58,906 nucleotides of DNA from an uncultured Pelagibacteraceae bacterium (GCA_902573065.1 CACGHX010000005.1:1-58906); one strand, 5' to 3'; positions 18,145-26,221 are shown, numbered from the stretch's first letter. Translations and numbers: made by a program. Notes: generated from the sequence alone by a model not told the origin.

Positions 18145-18321
18145 ATGCAATATGAATTAGAGCCTGGTAATTTTGTAATAAACCCCTCTCAAAAAGACTG
18201 GGGGACTGGCCAGATACAGTCTATTATTAAGAATAAGGCAACAATTAATTTTGAAAATGCTGGAAAAAAAGTGATTAATTTAAACAATATCAACTTAAAA
18301 AAAATTCTATATGAAAAATGA
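18145..18321 (+). CDS. DUF3553 family small protein
   Basis: A 58-residue ORF (MQYELEPGNFVINPSQKDWG onward). The pattern PGxxVxNPxxxDWGxGQIQS followed by TINFENAGKKVIN matches the DUF3553 family, short beta-rich proteins common in alphaproteobacteria whose role is unknown. The start ATG at 18145 gives the full family length. It overlaps cysQ by 11 bases on the same strand, so it is likely cotranscribed with it. Confidence 0.85.
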   Translation: MQYELEPGNFVINPSQKDWGTGQIQSIIKNKATINFENAGKKVINLNNINLKKILYEK

Positions 18322-19090
18322 AGATTTAAAAGCGATAGCAGAATCCTTAATTGAAACAACTGAAAAAGCAGGAAAAAAAACAATTGAATTATATGAAATG
18401 GGCTTAAAAATTATAAAAAAACCAGATGACTCGCCTGTTACTAATGGGGACCTTGAAGTTGATAAAATGCTAAAAGAAAAAATTAAAAAATTGACACCTA
18501 ATATACCAATTATTTCTGAAGAGTCTGTAGATCTGAAAATTAAAAATACTTTTAAAACTTTTTGGCTCCTAGATCCCATAGACGGGACAAAAGAATATAT
18601 ATCAGGAAAAGATATTTACACCTTAAATGCAGGATTGATAATTGATTGTTTACCCTCACTTGGAATAATTGGTGTTCCAAAAAAAAATAGATTGTTTTAT
18701 TCATATGGGAAAGGAGATTCATACTTGATTGAAAAAAATAAAAAAATAAAATTAAATTGTGCAAAAAAAACAACAAAAAATAAAATTTTTGCTCTCACAA
18801 ATAGAGAAAAACCTTCTAGCGATATTTTAAATAAATTAAATGAATTTGGAGTAAATTCATTTTTAAAAATAAGTAGCTCGTACAAATATTGTTTAATTGC
18901 TAATGGTGAATATGATTTGTATGTGGACAAGGTAAGAGCGAATGAATGGGATGATGCAGCTGGGCATGCTATTGCTGAACATGCAGGAGCTATTGTTACT
19001 AATATGGAAGGTCAATCTTTTAGATATGGAAAAAAAGATTATAAAAACCCAACAATACTTATTAGAAGAGGTAAAGATTTAAATGTTTAA
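18311..19090 (+). CDS. cysQ: 3'(2'),5'-bisphosphate nucleotidase CysQ
   Basis: A 259-residue member of the inositol monophosphatase-like, Mg-dependent, Li-sensitive phosphatases. The metal-binding motifs are present: DSPVTNGDLEVDK, ISEES, LDPIDGTKEYISG and the C-terminal WDDAAGHAIAEHAGA. CysQ removes the 3'-phosphate from pAp/PAPS released in sulfate assimilation or acyl-carrier-protein loading. Many SAR11 strains lack assimilatory sulfate reduction, so pAp from ACP maturation may be the main substrate here (inference). It overlaps DUF3553 upstream and a mini membrane ORF downstream. Confidence 0.93.
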   Translation: MKNEDLKAIAESLIETTEKAGKKTIELYEMGLKIIKKPDDSPVTNGDLEVDKMLKEKIKKLTPNIPIISEESVDLKIKNTFKTFWLLDPIDGTKEYISGKDIYTLNAGLIIDCLPSLGIIGVPKKNRLFYSYGKGDSYLIEKNKKIKLNCAKKTTKNKIFALTNREKPSSDILNKLNEFGVNSFLKISSSYKYCLIANGEYDLYVDKVRANEWDDAAGHAIAEHAGAIVTNMEGQSFRYGKKDYKNPTILIRRGKDLNV

Positions 19091-19220
19091 GACAATTGCT
19101 ATTATAGTTATTTCAGTTTCTATATTTGGACTAGTTTTATTTGTATTTGTAAAAAATTTAATGAAAAGAAGAATTGAATATTATTTAAAATTAAATGAAA
19201 AAAAGAAGAAAACTAAATAA
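19083..19220 (+). CDS. 45-residue single-pass membrane mini-protein
   Basis: This short ORF starts inside the end of cysQ (8-base overlap) and stops at TAA 19218-19220. It encodes one hydrophobic helix (about 4-24: TIAIIVISVSIFGLVLFVFV) followed by a strongly basic tail ending EKKKKTK, the topology of a small inner-membrane protein with a cytoplasmic tail. No family is recognised. The 8-base overlap with the convergent recX repeats a junction seen elsewhere in this window, which supports it being a real gene end. Confidence 0.55.
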   Translation: MFKTIAIIVISVSIFGLVLFVFVKNLMKRRIEYYLKLNEKKKKTK

Positions 19221-19773
19221 GTTTTAATAACTTCTTGAATTCTTTTTCTTCCATTGAAAGTAATTTTTTTGAAATATCGTAACTAAATCCAGATCTTGCT
19301 AAAACACCCATATCCTTTTTATAAAAAAGCTCTCTGTTAGCTCCAGGTCGCATTGGACCAATTCTTTTTTTCTTACATATTTTAATCGCTGAAACAAAAT
19401 CAGGATCAGATTTTTCATTTTTTATTTTATCTATACTGTTTTTTATAAATTTTTCCTCAAGTCCTTTACTTTTTAACGAATATGAAATTTTATTTAATGA
19501 ATAACCTCTTCTATAAAGATTTCTTGCTTTAGAATCAGAATATAAAGCATCATTAAGATAGTTGTTTTTTTCTAAACCAACTACTATTTTATCAATTATT
19601 TCGGAAACTTCTTTTCTATTTTTTGAGCCTTGGAATTTAGTTAAATATTTCTTTAAAAGAAAAGTTTTAGTTTGTTGTCTAGACGGGTTATATTTTTCAA
19701 TATATGAATAAGCTAAATCCCTTAGTTTGATAGTCAAATCTTCAAAATCTTTTTTGTTTGATATTGGATCCAT
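19213..19773 (-). CDS. recX: Regulatory protein RecX
   Basis: A 186-residue RecX-like protein, which modulates RecA filament growth by binding in the filament groove. It is a string of three-helix repeats: LRDLAYSYIEKYNPSRQQTK, a middle VVGLEKNNYLNDALYSDSKARNLYRRGYS repeat split by KISYSLKSKGLEEKFI, and a C-terminal GVLARSGFSYDISKKLL repeat. Sequence is diverged from E. coli RecX but the spacing and the RxGYS-type motif fit. No recA gene is adjacent. Confidence 0.85.
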   Translation of the reverse strand: MDPISNKKDFEDLTIKLRDLAYSYIEKYNPSRQQTKTFLLKKYLTKFQGSKNRKEVSEIIDKIVVGLEKNNYLNDALYSDSKARNLYRRGYSLNKISYSLKSKGLEEKFIKNSIDKIKNEKSDPDFVSAIKICKKKRIGPMRPGANRELFYKKDMGVLARSGFSYDISKKLLSMEEKEFKKLLKLI

Positions 19774-19797
19774 AGCTTTTATATTGTAAAAGATTCT

Positions 19798-20268
19798 ATG
19801 GTTAATGATCTTCTACAATTTTTAAATTACGAAAATATTTATCTAATTGCAAATATTGGCGTAATCCCATGTTGGCTTTTATTAATTTTTTTTCCTAAAG
19901 CAATATTAACAAATATTTTTGTAAAATCTGTTGTAATCCCATCTTTATTATCCACAGCATATATTTTTATTGCCTATCAAATTTATACAACAGAGAATAT
20001 TTTTGAAATTTTTAATCTTTATCTTGGTTTGGACGAACTTTATTCTTTGTATTCTAATGAAGGTTTTTTATTAATTTTTTGGCTACATTTTTTAACAATT
20101 AATCTTTTTGCAGGAAACTGGATTGCAAATGATGCTCAAAACTTTTTAGTATCGAGACCTTTTGTAATAATTTCATTGATTACAACTTATTTTACAGGTC
20201 CTTTGGGTCTTGTATTGTATTGGTTAATAAGAATTTTTTATTCAAAAAAAATTAATTATTATGACTAA
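19798..20268 (+). CDS. ABA4-like membrane protein (DUF4281)
   Basis: A 156-residue protein with four membrane helices (near 12-32, 38-60, 88-108 and 120-150). The motifs FLHFLTINLFAGNWIANDA-like (residues about 96-115) and FTGPLGLVLYWLIR near 138-151 are characteristic of the ABA4-like family, named after a plant protein needed for neoxanthin formation; bacterial functions are unknown. It overlaps the next gene by 8 bases and begins a four-gene same-strand group. Confidence 0.8.
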   Translation: MVNDLLQFLNYENIYLIANIGVIPCWLLLIFFPKAILTNIFVKSVVIPSLLSTAYIFIAYQIYTTENIFEIFNLYLGLDELYSLYSNEGFLLIFWLHFLTINLFAGNWIANDAQNFLVSRPFVIISLITTYFTGPLGLVLYWLIRIFYSKKINYYD

Positions 20269-20848
20269 ATCTATTGAGTTTTATTTCGACTTTAGTAGTC
20301 CGTATGCTTATCTTGGTTTTAAGGAAATTAAAAAATATGAAAAAAAATATCCTTTTCAAATTAAATATATGCCAATATTTTTAGGTGGACTTCATAATTC
20401 TGCGGGCATAACGCCTGCAGCATTTAACAAGATAAAATCTAAGTATATGGTTCAGGACACAAAATTAGTCGCGAACAAAAAAAATATTAAATTTAGTTTC
20501 AATTCTTATTTTCCGATAAAAACAGTAAATTTTATGAGAGGTGCTATAATTGCAAAGGATGATAATTATGAAAAAATTTATGTTGAGAAAATTTTCGATT
20601 CCATTTGGAGAGATGGGTTAAATATGAACGATAATATTATAATTAATAAGGTGTTAAAAAATTTAGATTTAAATCCTAGTATCTTTTTTGGAAAAGTTTC
20701 AGAAATAAAAATTAAAGATAAATTAAAAAAATTAACAAATGATGCGTTAAAAAAAGGAATATTTGGTGCTCCTACTTATTACGTTAATAGAAAAATCTTT
20801 TTTGGTCAAGATAGATTGAGCTATGCAATTGATGAGATTAAAAAATAA
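20261..20848 (+). CDS. 2-hydroxychromene-2-carboxylate isomerase-like (DsbA-fold, kappa GST type)
   Basis: A 195-residue thioredoxin-fold protein. The N-terminus EFYFDFSSPYAYLGF carries the Ser that replaces the CxxC of DsbA and activates glutathione in this family. FPIKTVNFMRGAIIA and the C-terminal GIFGAPTYYVNRKIFFGQDRL are also typical. The known enzyme isomerises an intermediate of naphthalene breakdown with glutathione; in this organism the substrate is unknown. It ends TAATG, overlapping the next start by one base. Confidence 0.88.
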   Translation: MTKSIEFYFDFSSPYAYLGFKEIKKYEKKYPFQIKYMPIFLGGLHNSAGITPAAFNKIKSKYMVQDTKLVANKKNIKFSFNSYFPIKTVNFMRGAIIAKDDNYEKIYVEKIFDSIWRDGLNMNDNIIINKVLKNLDLNPSIFFGKVSEIKIKDKLKKLTNDALKKGIFGAPTYYVNRKIFFGQDRLSYAIDEIKK

Positions 20849-21876
20849 TGAGAGAAGTTAAATCTAAAAAAAATAATCCTTTTAAAAACTTTTTTATAAA
20901 GATTTGTAGATTTTTTGGATTAGAGTTAATAGACCAAAGCAATTTTTCAATACCAACCTCTAACAAGTCTATGAATGATACTTTAAGTGTGCCTGGAGAA
21001 AAATCAATTACTCTACCGATGGGTAAAATAAACATTACAAGACATGTGAAATCATTAAATATTATTTTAAGAACCTGCATGTCGGTTAATATGCTTACTC
21101 AATCAAAAAAAAGAATTTTTGAAAAGGATAAGGAGGAGTATACCAAAAGAACACTTATTTCATTAATTAATAGTGTTCATTATGCTAAAGATTTTTTTAA
21201 AAATGTAAAATTTAAAATACATATAATTGATCATAACTCCTCAAAAAATCAAATTAATGATATTAAAACAATTTTAGATAAATCAAATTTAAATTTTGAA
21301 ATTTTAAATTTAAAATTTGAAGAGTATTCAAATCTTATAGAAAAAATCAACGAAGAAGAAAAAGAAGTAACAAATAATCAAAAATCAAATATGTCGAATA
21401 TTCATCAATCATTAATTCTTTCTAAAGAAGCATGTGAAGATCTTACTTATTTTGTTGAAGACGATTATATTCACGAAAAAAATAGTCTTGCAGAAATGCT
21501 TTTTGCTTATGAAAAGATAGCTTCACTTACAAAAAAAGAATTAATTATTTGCCCTACAGATTATCCATTTCTTTATAATCAAAATGAAAGTACCAAAATT
21601 TTTTTAGGTGATAAAAAGCACTGGCGTCAAACAGACCAGACATTATGTACATTTTTAACTAGTAAAGAAATTATCGATAGATATTGGGATCAAATTATTA
21701 GTATGTGTAAATTTGAGCACTACCCTTTTGAAAAACCATTACATAATATTTATAAAAAAGAATTATGTATATCACCAATACCCTCACTAGCAGTTCATTT
21801 TACAAACATAAACTCGATTTACGGTTTGTCTCCAAATGTAGATTGGAAGAGGTTGTGGGATGAAAATTCAAGTTAA
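20848..21876 (+). CDS. Uncharacterised protein, possible GT-A type glycosyltransferase
   Basis: A 342-residue protein with no family I can name with certainty. After a basic N-terminus, the region 70-135 (LNIILRTCMSVNML, then KFKIHIIDHNSS) looks like the first Rossmann strand of a GT-A fold, and YFVEDDYIHE at 201-210 resembles an acidic DxD metal site. Later segments LIICPTDYPFLYN, HWRQTDQTLCTFLTSKEII and LCISPIPSLAVHF would fit acceptor-site elements. No membrane helix is visible. It overlaps both the upstream isomerase (1 base) and the downstream bcp (17 bases). Confidence 0.55.
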   Translation: MREVKSKKNNPFKNFFIKICRFFGLELIDQSNFSIPTSNKSMNDTLSVPGEKSITLPMGKINITRHVKSLNIILRTCMSVNMLTQSKKRIFEKDKEEYTKRTLISLINSVHYAKDFFKNVKFKIHIIDHNSSKNQINDIKTILDKSNLNFEILNLKFEEYSNLIEKINEEEKEVTNNQKSNMSNIHQSLILSKEACEDLTYFVEDDYIHEKNSLAEMLFAYEKIASLTKKELIICPTDYPFLYNQNESTKIFLGDKKHWRQTDQTLCTFLTSKEIIDRYWDQIISMCKFEHYPFEKPLHNIYKKELCISPIPSLAVHFTNINSIYGLSPNVDWKRLWDENSS

Positions 21877-22321
21877 TAAAAAAGCAATAAATTTTAAGTT
21901 ACAGTCTACATCAGGTAAAGTTTTTAATTTATCAGATGTAAAAAACGGGTTGGTTGTTTACTTTTATCCAAAAGATAATACTCCTGGATGCACTCTGGAA
22001 ACTAAAGATTTTTCATTGCTTTATAAGAAATTTAAATCACTTAAGTACGAGGTTGTAGGTATATCTAAGGATAATATGGAAAGTCATATAAAGTTCAAAA
22101 AAAAATTCAAAGTTCCTTTCCATCTCCTCTCTGATGAAAAGATTCAAGTACAAAAAAAATATGGTATCTGGGGGCCTAAATCTTTTATGGGCAAAAAGTT
22201 TATGGGAACAATTAGGTCAACAATTGTTATTGATAAAGGCAAAATTATAAAAGTATGGTCAAATGTTAGAGTTAAAGATCATGCAAATGAAGTTCTTAAT
22301 TTTATAAAATCATCAAAATAA
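21860..22321 (+). CDS. bcp: Thioredoxin-dependent peroxiredoxin (Bcp/PrxQ)
   Basis: A 153-residue AhpC/TSA-fold peroxidase that reduces hydrogen peroxide and alkyl hydroperoxides. The peroxidatic Cys lies in YPKDNTPGCTLETKDF; the usual nearby resolving Cys five residues later is absent (LETKD), so it is the one-Cys form within the Bcp family. Also seen are GISKDNMESHIKFKKKF, HLLSDEKIQVQKKYG and TIVIDKGKII. It overlaps the preceding gene by 17 bases and ends at a GC-rich hairpin. Confidence 0.93.
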   Translation: MKIQVNKKAINFKLQSTSGKVFNLSDVKNGLVVYFYPKDNTPGCTLETKDFSLLYKKFKSLKYEVVGISKDNMESHIKFKKKFKVPFHLLSDEKIQVQKKYGIWGPKSFMGKKFMGTIRSTIVIDKGKIIKVWSNVRVKDHANEVLNFIKSSK

Positions 22322-22322
22322 A

Positions 22323-22344
22323 AAGGCCCGATCTCTCGGGCCTT
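22323..22344 (-). terminator. Rho-independent terminator, distal copy
   Basis: Perfect 9-bp stem AAGGCCCGA/TCGGGCCTT with a 4-base loop. On the minus strand it runs into TTTTTATTTT-like sequence, so it best terminates transcription coming from amtB. It follows bcp directly and may also act on the plus strand, where no U-tract follows. Confidence 0.75.
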
Positions 22345-22384
22345 ATATTACCTAAACTTTAGGGAAGGTAATCTACTAAAAAGT

Positions 22385-22410
22385 AAGGCCCGGACTAAAA
22401 ACCGGGCCTT
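22385..22410 (-). terminator. Rho-independent terminator, proximal copy
   Basis: Perfect 9-bp stem AAGGCCCGG/CCGGGCCTT with an 8-base loop, followed on the minus strand by ACTTTTTAG. It lies 35 bases after the amtB stop codon. The U-tract is poorer than that of the distal copy, so partial read-through is possible. Confidence 0.65.
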
Positions 22411-22444
22411 AAATTATCTCCTAAACGAAGGGAGGGAGAGTTAT

Positions 22445-23737
22445 TTAATCTCTTATACCGTAAGCGATTACACCAACCTCGGACTTATCAGTTCCAAGCC
22501 TTTCAGCTTCTTTACTGATTCTTATTCCAATAGTCATTTTCATAATTGACCATACGATGTATGATACTACGAAAACGAAAACTACTACTGAAATCGTTCC
22601 TAGGAATTGTGAACCAAAACCTACTTCTGTATTTGTAAATGGAACTGCTAATGTACCCCATACTCCAGCAACTAAGTGTGCAGGAATAGCACCAACAACA
22701 TCATCTATTTTCATTTTGTATAATAGTTTTGTTGAGTAGTACATTAATACACCAGCTATTGCTCCAATCACGATTGCAGCAAGTGGGCTTGGTGCTAAAG
22801 GTTCCGCTGTTATACCAACTAAACCAGCTATCGCACCATTAAGCATCATGACTACGTCAGTTTTACCACCGGCAAGTCTTGATACTGTAGCAGCGGCTAA
22901 TACTCCACCACCTGCAGCTAAGTTTGTATTAATATATATTGTTGCAACAGAGCTTACGTCTTCTAATGTTCCAGCAGCTAATTGTGAACCACCGTTGAAT
23001 CCAAACCAACCTAACCAAAGTATAAATACTCCAAGTGTTGCTAATGGAATTGAAGAAGCCGCAAAAGGTGCCATAGCTTTTACGCCACCTCCTGAAGTAA
23101 ATCTTCCAGATCTCGCACCAAGTACTATTGCACCGGCAAGAGCAGCAGCTCCTCCAGCAGCATGCACTAATGTTGAACCTGCAAAATCAGAAAAACCAGC
23201 AGCTGATAACCAACCACCGCCCCACTGCCATCCCATTTCAATTGGATAAATAAATCCAGTTAAAATAGCTGCAAATAAGAAGAATGGCCAAATTTTAATT
23301 CTTTCAGCCAATGTTCCTGATACGATTGACATTGTTGTTGCACAGAATACCATTTGGAAAAACCAATCTGATCCATCAGAATAACCTGTTTCTAATGATG
23401 ATGCGTCACTCCAAGAAGAGAATGAACCTATATATCCACCTTCTGGTATACCGTATGCTAAATTGTATCCAACTAACCAGAACATTACTCCGGCAATTGA
23501 ATATAAACCTATATTTTTTGCACAGATTGCTGATACACTTTTAGATGTTACCAACCCTGATTCAAGCATAGCAAAACCTGCTGCCATCCACATGACCAGA
23601 AAACCTGACATTAAAAATAATATTGTATTAAATATGTATTGTACTTCCGCCGATACAGTCGTATTTGCGTACCCTAGACCAGCAAAACTGAAATAGAGTG
23701 CTGTACCTGCAAAAAAGTAACCAAGTATTTTTTTCAT
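22445..23737 (-). CDS. amtB: Ammonium transporter AmtB
   Basis: A 430-residue Amt protein with a signal-like first segment (MKKILGYFFAGTALYFSFAG) and eleven predicted membrane helices. The twin pore histidines are visible in STLVHAAGG and GAIPAHLVAGVWG, and the Phe gate lies in FFQMVFCATTMS. It channels ammonium/ammonia into the cell. The ATG at 23737 has a perfect AGGAGG five to six bases upstream, so an upstream in-frame TTG at 23755 is not used. No glnK gene is adjacent. Confidence 0.96.
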   Translation of the reverse strand: MKKILGYFFAGTALYFSFAGLGYANTTVSAEVQYIFNTILFLMSGFLVMWMAAGFAMLESGLVTSKSVSAICAKNIGLYSIAGVMFWLVGYNLAYGIPEGGYIGSFSSWSDASSLETGYSDGSDWFFQMVFCATTMSIVSGTLAERIKIWPFFLFAAILTGFIYPIEMGWQWGGGWLSAAGFSDFAGSTLVHAAGGAAALAGAIVLGARSGRFTSGGGVKAMAPFAASSIPLATLGVFILWLGWFGFNGGSQLAAGTLEDVSSVATIYINTNLAAGGGVLAAATVSRLAGGKTDVVMMLNGAIAGLVGITAEPLAPSPLAAIVIGAIAGVLMYYSTKLLYKMKIDDVVGAIPAHLVAGVWGTLAVPFTNTEVGFGSQFLGTISVVVFVFVVSYIVWSIMKMTIGIRISKEAERLGTDKSEVGVIAYGIRD

Positions 23738-23845
23738 ACTTCCTCCTTTGTTCAAACTAAATTCTTAAATGATTGATTGAAAAAGAGTTACGTTAAGTGA
23801 CGTTGTGAGTTATGCAGTTTTTGCAAGGGGTGCGGCGTTTTCAAG

Positions 23846-23876
23846 CAATCCCCAAAATCTTAGATTTCAGGGATTG
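23846..23876 (-). terminator. Long hairpin after the HU gene, terminator-like without U-tract
   Basis: A 13-bp stem (CAATCCC...GGGATTG arms with two G-U pairs in the minus-strand RNA) closes a 5-base loop and begins 10 bases after the HU stop. No U-run follows on either strand, so it may be a processing or 3'-stabilising hairpin rather than an intrinsic terminator. Confidence 0.5.
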
Positions 23877-23886
23877 TTGAATTAGG

Positions 23887-24162
23887 TTACTTATTGAACA
23901 TATCTTTCAAACTTTTCGCCGGAAGGAATTTAACCTTCTGTGATGCGCTAATTTGAATTTGTTCACCAGTTCTAGGGTTTCTACCAATTCTGGCTTTTCT
24001 TTTGGCTACTTTATATGTACCAAAACCAGCGATTTTAACCGGTTCGTCACTTTTTAAACAATCCAGTATTATCTGGGTAATTGTATCAAAAGTTCTCTCC
24101 GCGTCTGCTTTGCTTTGGCTTAAAGTAGAAGCAATCTTATTAACTAGTTGTTTTTTGTTCAT
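23887..24162 (-). CDS. hup: DNA-binding protein HU
   Basis: A 91-residue HU/IHF-family protein. MNKKQLVNKIASTL at the N-terminus, GFGTYKVAKRKARIGRNPRTG (arm with the conserved RNPxTG, residues about 46-66) and FLPAKSLKDMFNK at the C-terminus are the standard HU signature. It bends and compacts DNA as a dimer. An AGGGG precedes the ATG. It is flanked by unusually long untranslated regions for this genome, with hairpins on both sides. Confidence 0.96.
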   Translation of the reverse strand: MNKKQLVNKIASTLSQSKADAERTFDTITQIILDCLKSDEPVKIAGFGTYKVAKRKARIGRNPRTGEQIQISASQKVKFLPAKSLKDMFNK

Positions 24163-24208
24163 TTATGCCCCTTTTTATTGATATTTTGAATTTGTCTAAA
24201 AACTTAGG

Positions 24209-24282
24209 AAAATCAACAATTATTTAGTGTTTTTTTGACATATTAACACTATATATTGTGGATATTAAAAACTGTTGATTTT
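24209..24282. repeat. Nested inverted repeats between rseP and HU
   Basis: Outer arms AAAATCAACA (24209-24218) and TGTTGATTTT (24273-24282) are perfect 10-bp complements. Inside them AGTGTT (24226-24231) and AACACT (24245-24250) are also complementary. The element lies 47-120 bases upstream of HU and 39 bases downstream of rseP. It could be an HU leader structure, an operator, or an rseP 3' end. Confidence 0.4.
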
Positions 24283-24320
24283 ATTAGCTTTTTTAAGGTA
24301 CTGAAAAATATTAGATAAAT

Positions 24321-25418
24321 CTACCAAGTATTTATATCGTTAAAAGTTGTGAAAAGCATCAATGAAACTAATAAAAATAGCCCGATTCGAAAAAAACCCT
24401 CTTGAGTTTTTTGTGATAATGGTCTCCCAAGTATTTTTTCAAATAGAAAAAACATCAAATGTCCTCCATCTAATAAAGGTATAGGAAACAAATTAATTAA
24501 TCCTAAGCTTATGGATATATAAGCAATTGTAGTGATAAAAGCTAATAAACCAAACTCAGCAACTTGACCTGATATTTTCGCGATTTTAATTGGTCCTCCT
24601 AGTTGAGAGGTGTCGGCCTTACCAGCTATCATTGAGCCCACGTAACTTAAAGTCGTTTTAGTTACAAACCATATTTCCTGGACTGAATAATAGATTGCTG
24701 AAGCTAGTCCTAGCTTTTTTTGATTTATTTCATTTGAAGCTGGTGTAATTGAAATACCTATTATTTTTTTTTTGATAGAGTTGCCGAAAGCATCTTTTGC
24801 ATCTATAGATTTAGTATCAGTTTTAAAAGTAATTTCTCTATCGTTTCTTAATACTGTAATATCAATGGTATCTGATGAGCTTGTATTTATAAATGTAGAA
24901 ACCTCTCTAATACTTAAAATTTTATTATTATTTATTGATAAAATAATGTCATCTTTCATTAAGCCAGCTTTATCTGCTGGACCATCGATAGTAATTTTAT
25001 CGATCTTAGGCTGTGTAAAATCTTTTCCTACAAACATGTAAATTGATGTGAAGATAGCTATTGCTAATAAAAAATTTGCCAATGGACCTCCAAAAACTAT
25101 TAACGCCCTTTGATAAAGAGGTTTTGTAATAAATAACTTTTCTTGATCTTCTTTACTGTATTTTTTTAAAATTTCAACTTGTTCTGCTTGGCTAAAAACA
25201 TTTCTGTCACCAAAAAATTTTACATAACCTCCTAAAGGGATTAGACAAAATTTCCATCTTGTTCCACTTTTATCATTAAACCCGAATAACTCTTTACCAA
25301 AACCAATTGAAAAATCGGTAACACCAACTTTATATTTTCTAGCAAAATAATAGTGTCCATATTCATGTATAAAAACGACTACTGTAATTAAAATAACAAA
25401 AGGTATTATAAAGTTCAT
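24321..25418 (-). CDS. rseP: Site-2 (RseP-type) zinc metalloprotease
   Basis: A 365-residue intramembrane protease. The zinc-binding HEYGH is in the first helix (about 18-22), a PDZ domain covers roughly 115-190 (PADKAGLMKDDIILSINN), and the third zinc ligand is in PIPLLDGGH near 315. It cleaves anti-sigma factors or signal-peptide remnants in the membrane. The ATG at 25418 overlaps the rhomboid stop in ATGA, which I prefer over an upstream TTG. It is coupled to a second intramembrane protease instead of the usual bamA neighbourhood. Confidence 0.93.
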   Translation of the reverse strand: MNFIIPFVILITVVVFIHEYGHYYFARKYKVGVTDFSIGFGKELFGFNDKSGTRWKFCLIPLGGYVKFFGDRNVFSQAEQVEILKKYSKEDQEKLFITKPLYQRALIVFGGPLANFLLAIAIFTSIYMFVGKDFTQPKIDKITIDGPADKAGLMKDDIILSINNNKILSIREVSTFINTSSSDTIDITVLRNDREITFKTDTKSIDAKDAFGNSIKKKIIGISITPASNEINQKKLGLASAIYYSVQEIWFVTKTTLSYVGSMIAGKADTSQLGGPIKIAKISGQVAEFGLLAFITTIAYISISLGLINLFPIPLLDGGHLMFFLFEKILGRPLSQKTQEGFFRIGLFLLVSLMLFTTFNDINTW

Positions 25419-26140
25419 TGTTCCCAAGGTCCTTTTTTCTTTATATTTTTAGTTGTCTTTTTAAAATTGTTTTTTGTGGATTTATTAAAAAATAATATCA
25501 AAATAACTCCAGAGATAAAACCTCCAATATGTGCGGCATAGGCGACCCCTCCTACTGATGAAGATGAAAGAAAAGAATTTATAAACTGTAATATGAACCA
25601 AAATCCGAGAACATATAAAGCTCTTATTTTAAGAAGCTGGCTGAAAAAACCAAATGGTATTAAAACTAAAACTCTGGCATTAGGATAATTTATTAAATAA
25701 GCTCCTAGAACTCCGCCAATAGCTCCACTAGCGCCTATCATCGGAATTTGAGAATTTACATCTATTAAAACCTGGGACATGGCTGCTCCAATCCCGCAGA
25801 CGAAATAAAAAATCACAAAATTTAATGTTCCTAAATCATCTTCTATATTGTCTGCAAAAATCCACAAATACAACATATTACCTATCAGATGCATCCAGCC
25901 TCCGTGCATAAACATTGAGGTAAAAATTGTACCTATTGGCGATATTCTGTTTAGATCACTAGGTAATTGATCTATGCCCATTAGAACGGATGGAATTAAT
26001 CCATAAGAATATGTGAAGTCTCTTAATTCATTCTCACTTAGTCCAATTTGGGCTAAAAAAATAAGAACACAAAAACCAATTATACCATAGCTCACAATTG
26101 GTCTTGAACTAGTTGGATTATCATCCTTTAATGGAATCAT
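25415..26140 (-). CDS. Rhomboid family intramembrane serine protease
   Basis: A 241-residue protein with six or seven membrane helices. The catalytic Ser is in GASGAIGGVLGAY and the His in AAHIGGFISG; HGGWMHLIGNMLYLWIFAD supplies the conserved His-Asn of helix 2. The long polar loop after helix 1 matches the L1 loop region. Substrates are unknown. It is followed by rseP with a 4-base overlap, so two membrane proteases are made from one transcript. Confidence 0.93.
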   Translation of the reverse strand: MIPLKDDNPTSSRPIVSYGIIGFCVLIFLAQIGLSENELRDFTYSYGLIPSVLMGIDQLPSDLNRISPIGTIFTSMFMHGGWMHLIGNMLYLWIFADNIEDDLGTLNFVIFYFVCGIGAAMSQVLIDVNSQIPMIGASGAIGGVLGAYLINYPNARVLVLIPFGFFSQLLKIRALYVLGFWFILQFINSFLSSSSVGGVAYAAHIGGFISGVILILFFNKSTKNNFKKTTKNIKKKGPWEQ

Positions 26141-26221
26141 AGTTTTTTCTACTCTTTTTAGCTATATTATGGATATTTTAAACATTTGATTTTATCAACC
26201 CTTAATTGTAGAATTAACGCT

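Larger units (their letters stand above)
22322..22440 (-). repeat. Duplicated two-hairpin element downstream of amtB
   Basis: Two related copies lie in tandem. On the minus strand each has a pyrimidine-rich CC(T/C)TCCCT, a short loop, TTTAGG, an A/T linker ending AA or TA, and then an AAGGCCCG...CGGGCCTT hairpin (copy A about 22440-22380, copy B about 22376-22322). The G+C-rich stems are strictly complementary while loops differ, which indicates conserved structure. Position suggests the 3' UTR of amtB. Confidence 0.6.

Noticed and set aside
22848-23249. Open frames on the strand opposite amtB, and similar ones opposite mrcA, AsmA-like, thiG, guaB and tctA
   Set aside because: They lie wholly inside well-supported genes, have composition mirroring them and show no domain features.
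23738-23755. Longer amtB start at TTG 23755
   Set aside because: The six extra codons contain the AGGAGG ribosome site used by the ATG at 23737.
23760-23846. Sigma-54 promoter before amtB (a TTGCA word is present)
   Set aside because: No GG at the required -24 spacing, and this lineage is not expected to carry RpoN.
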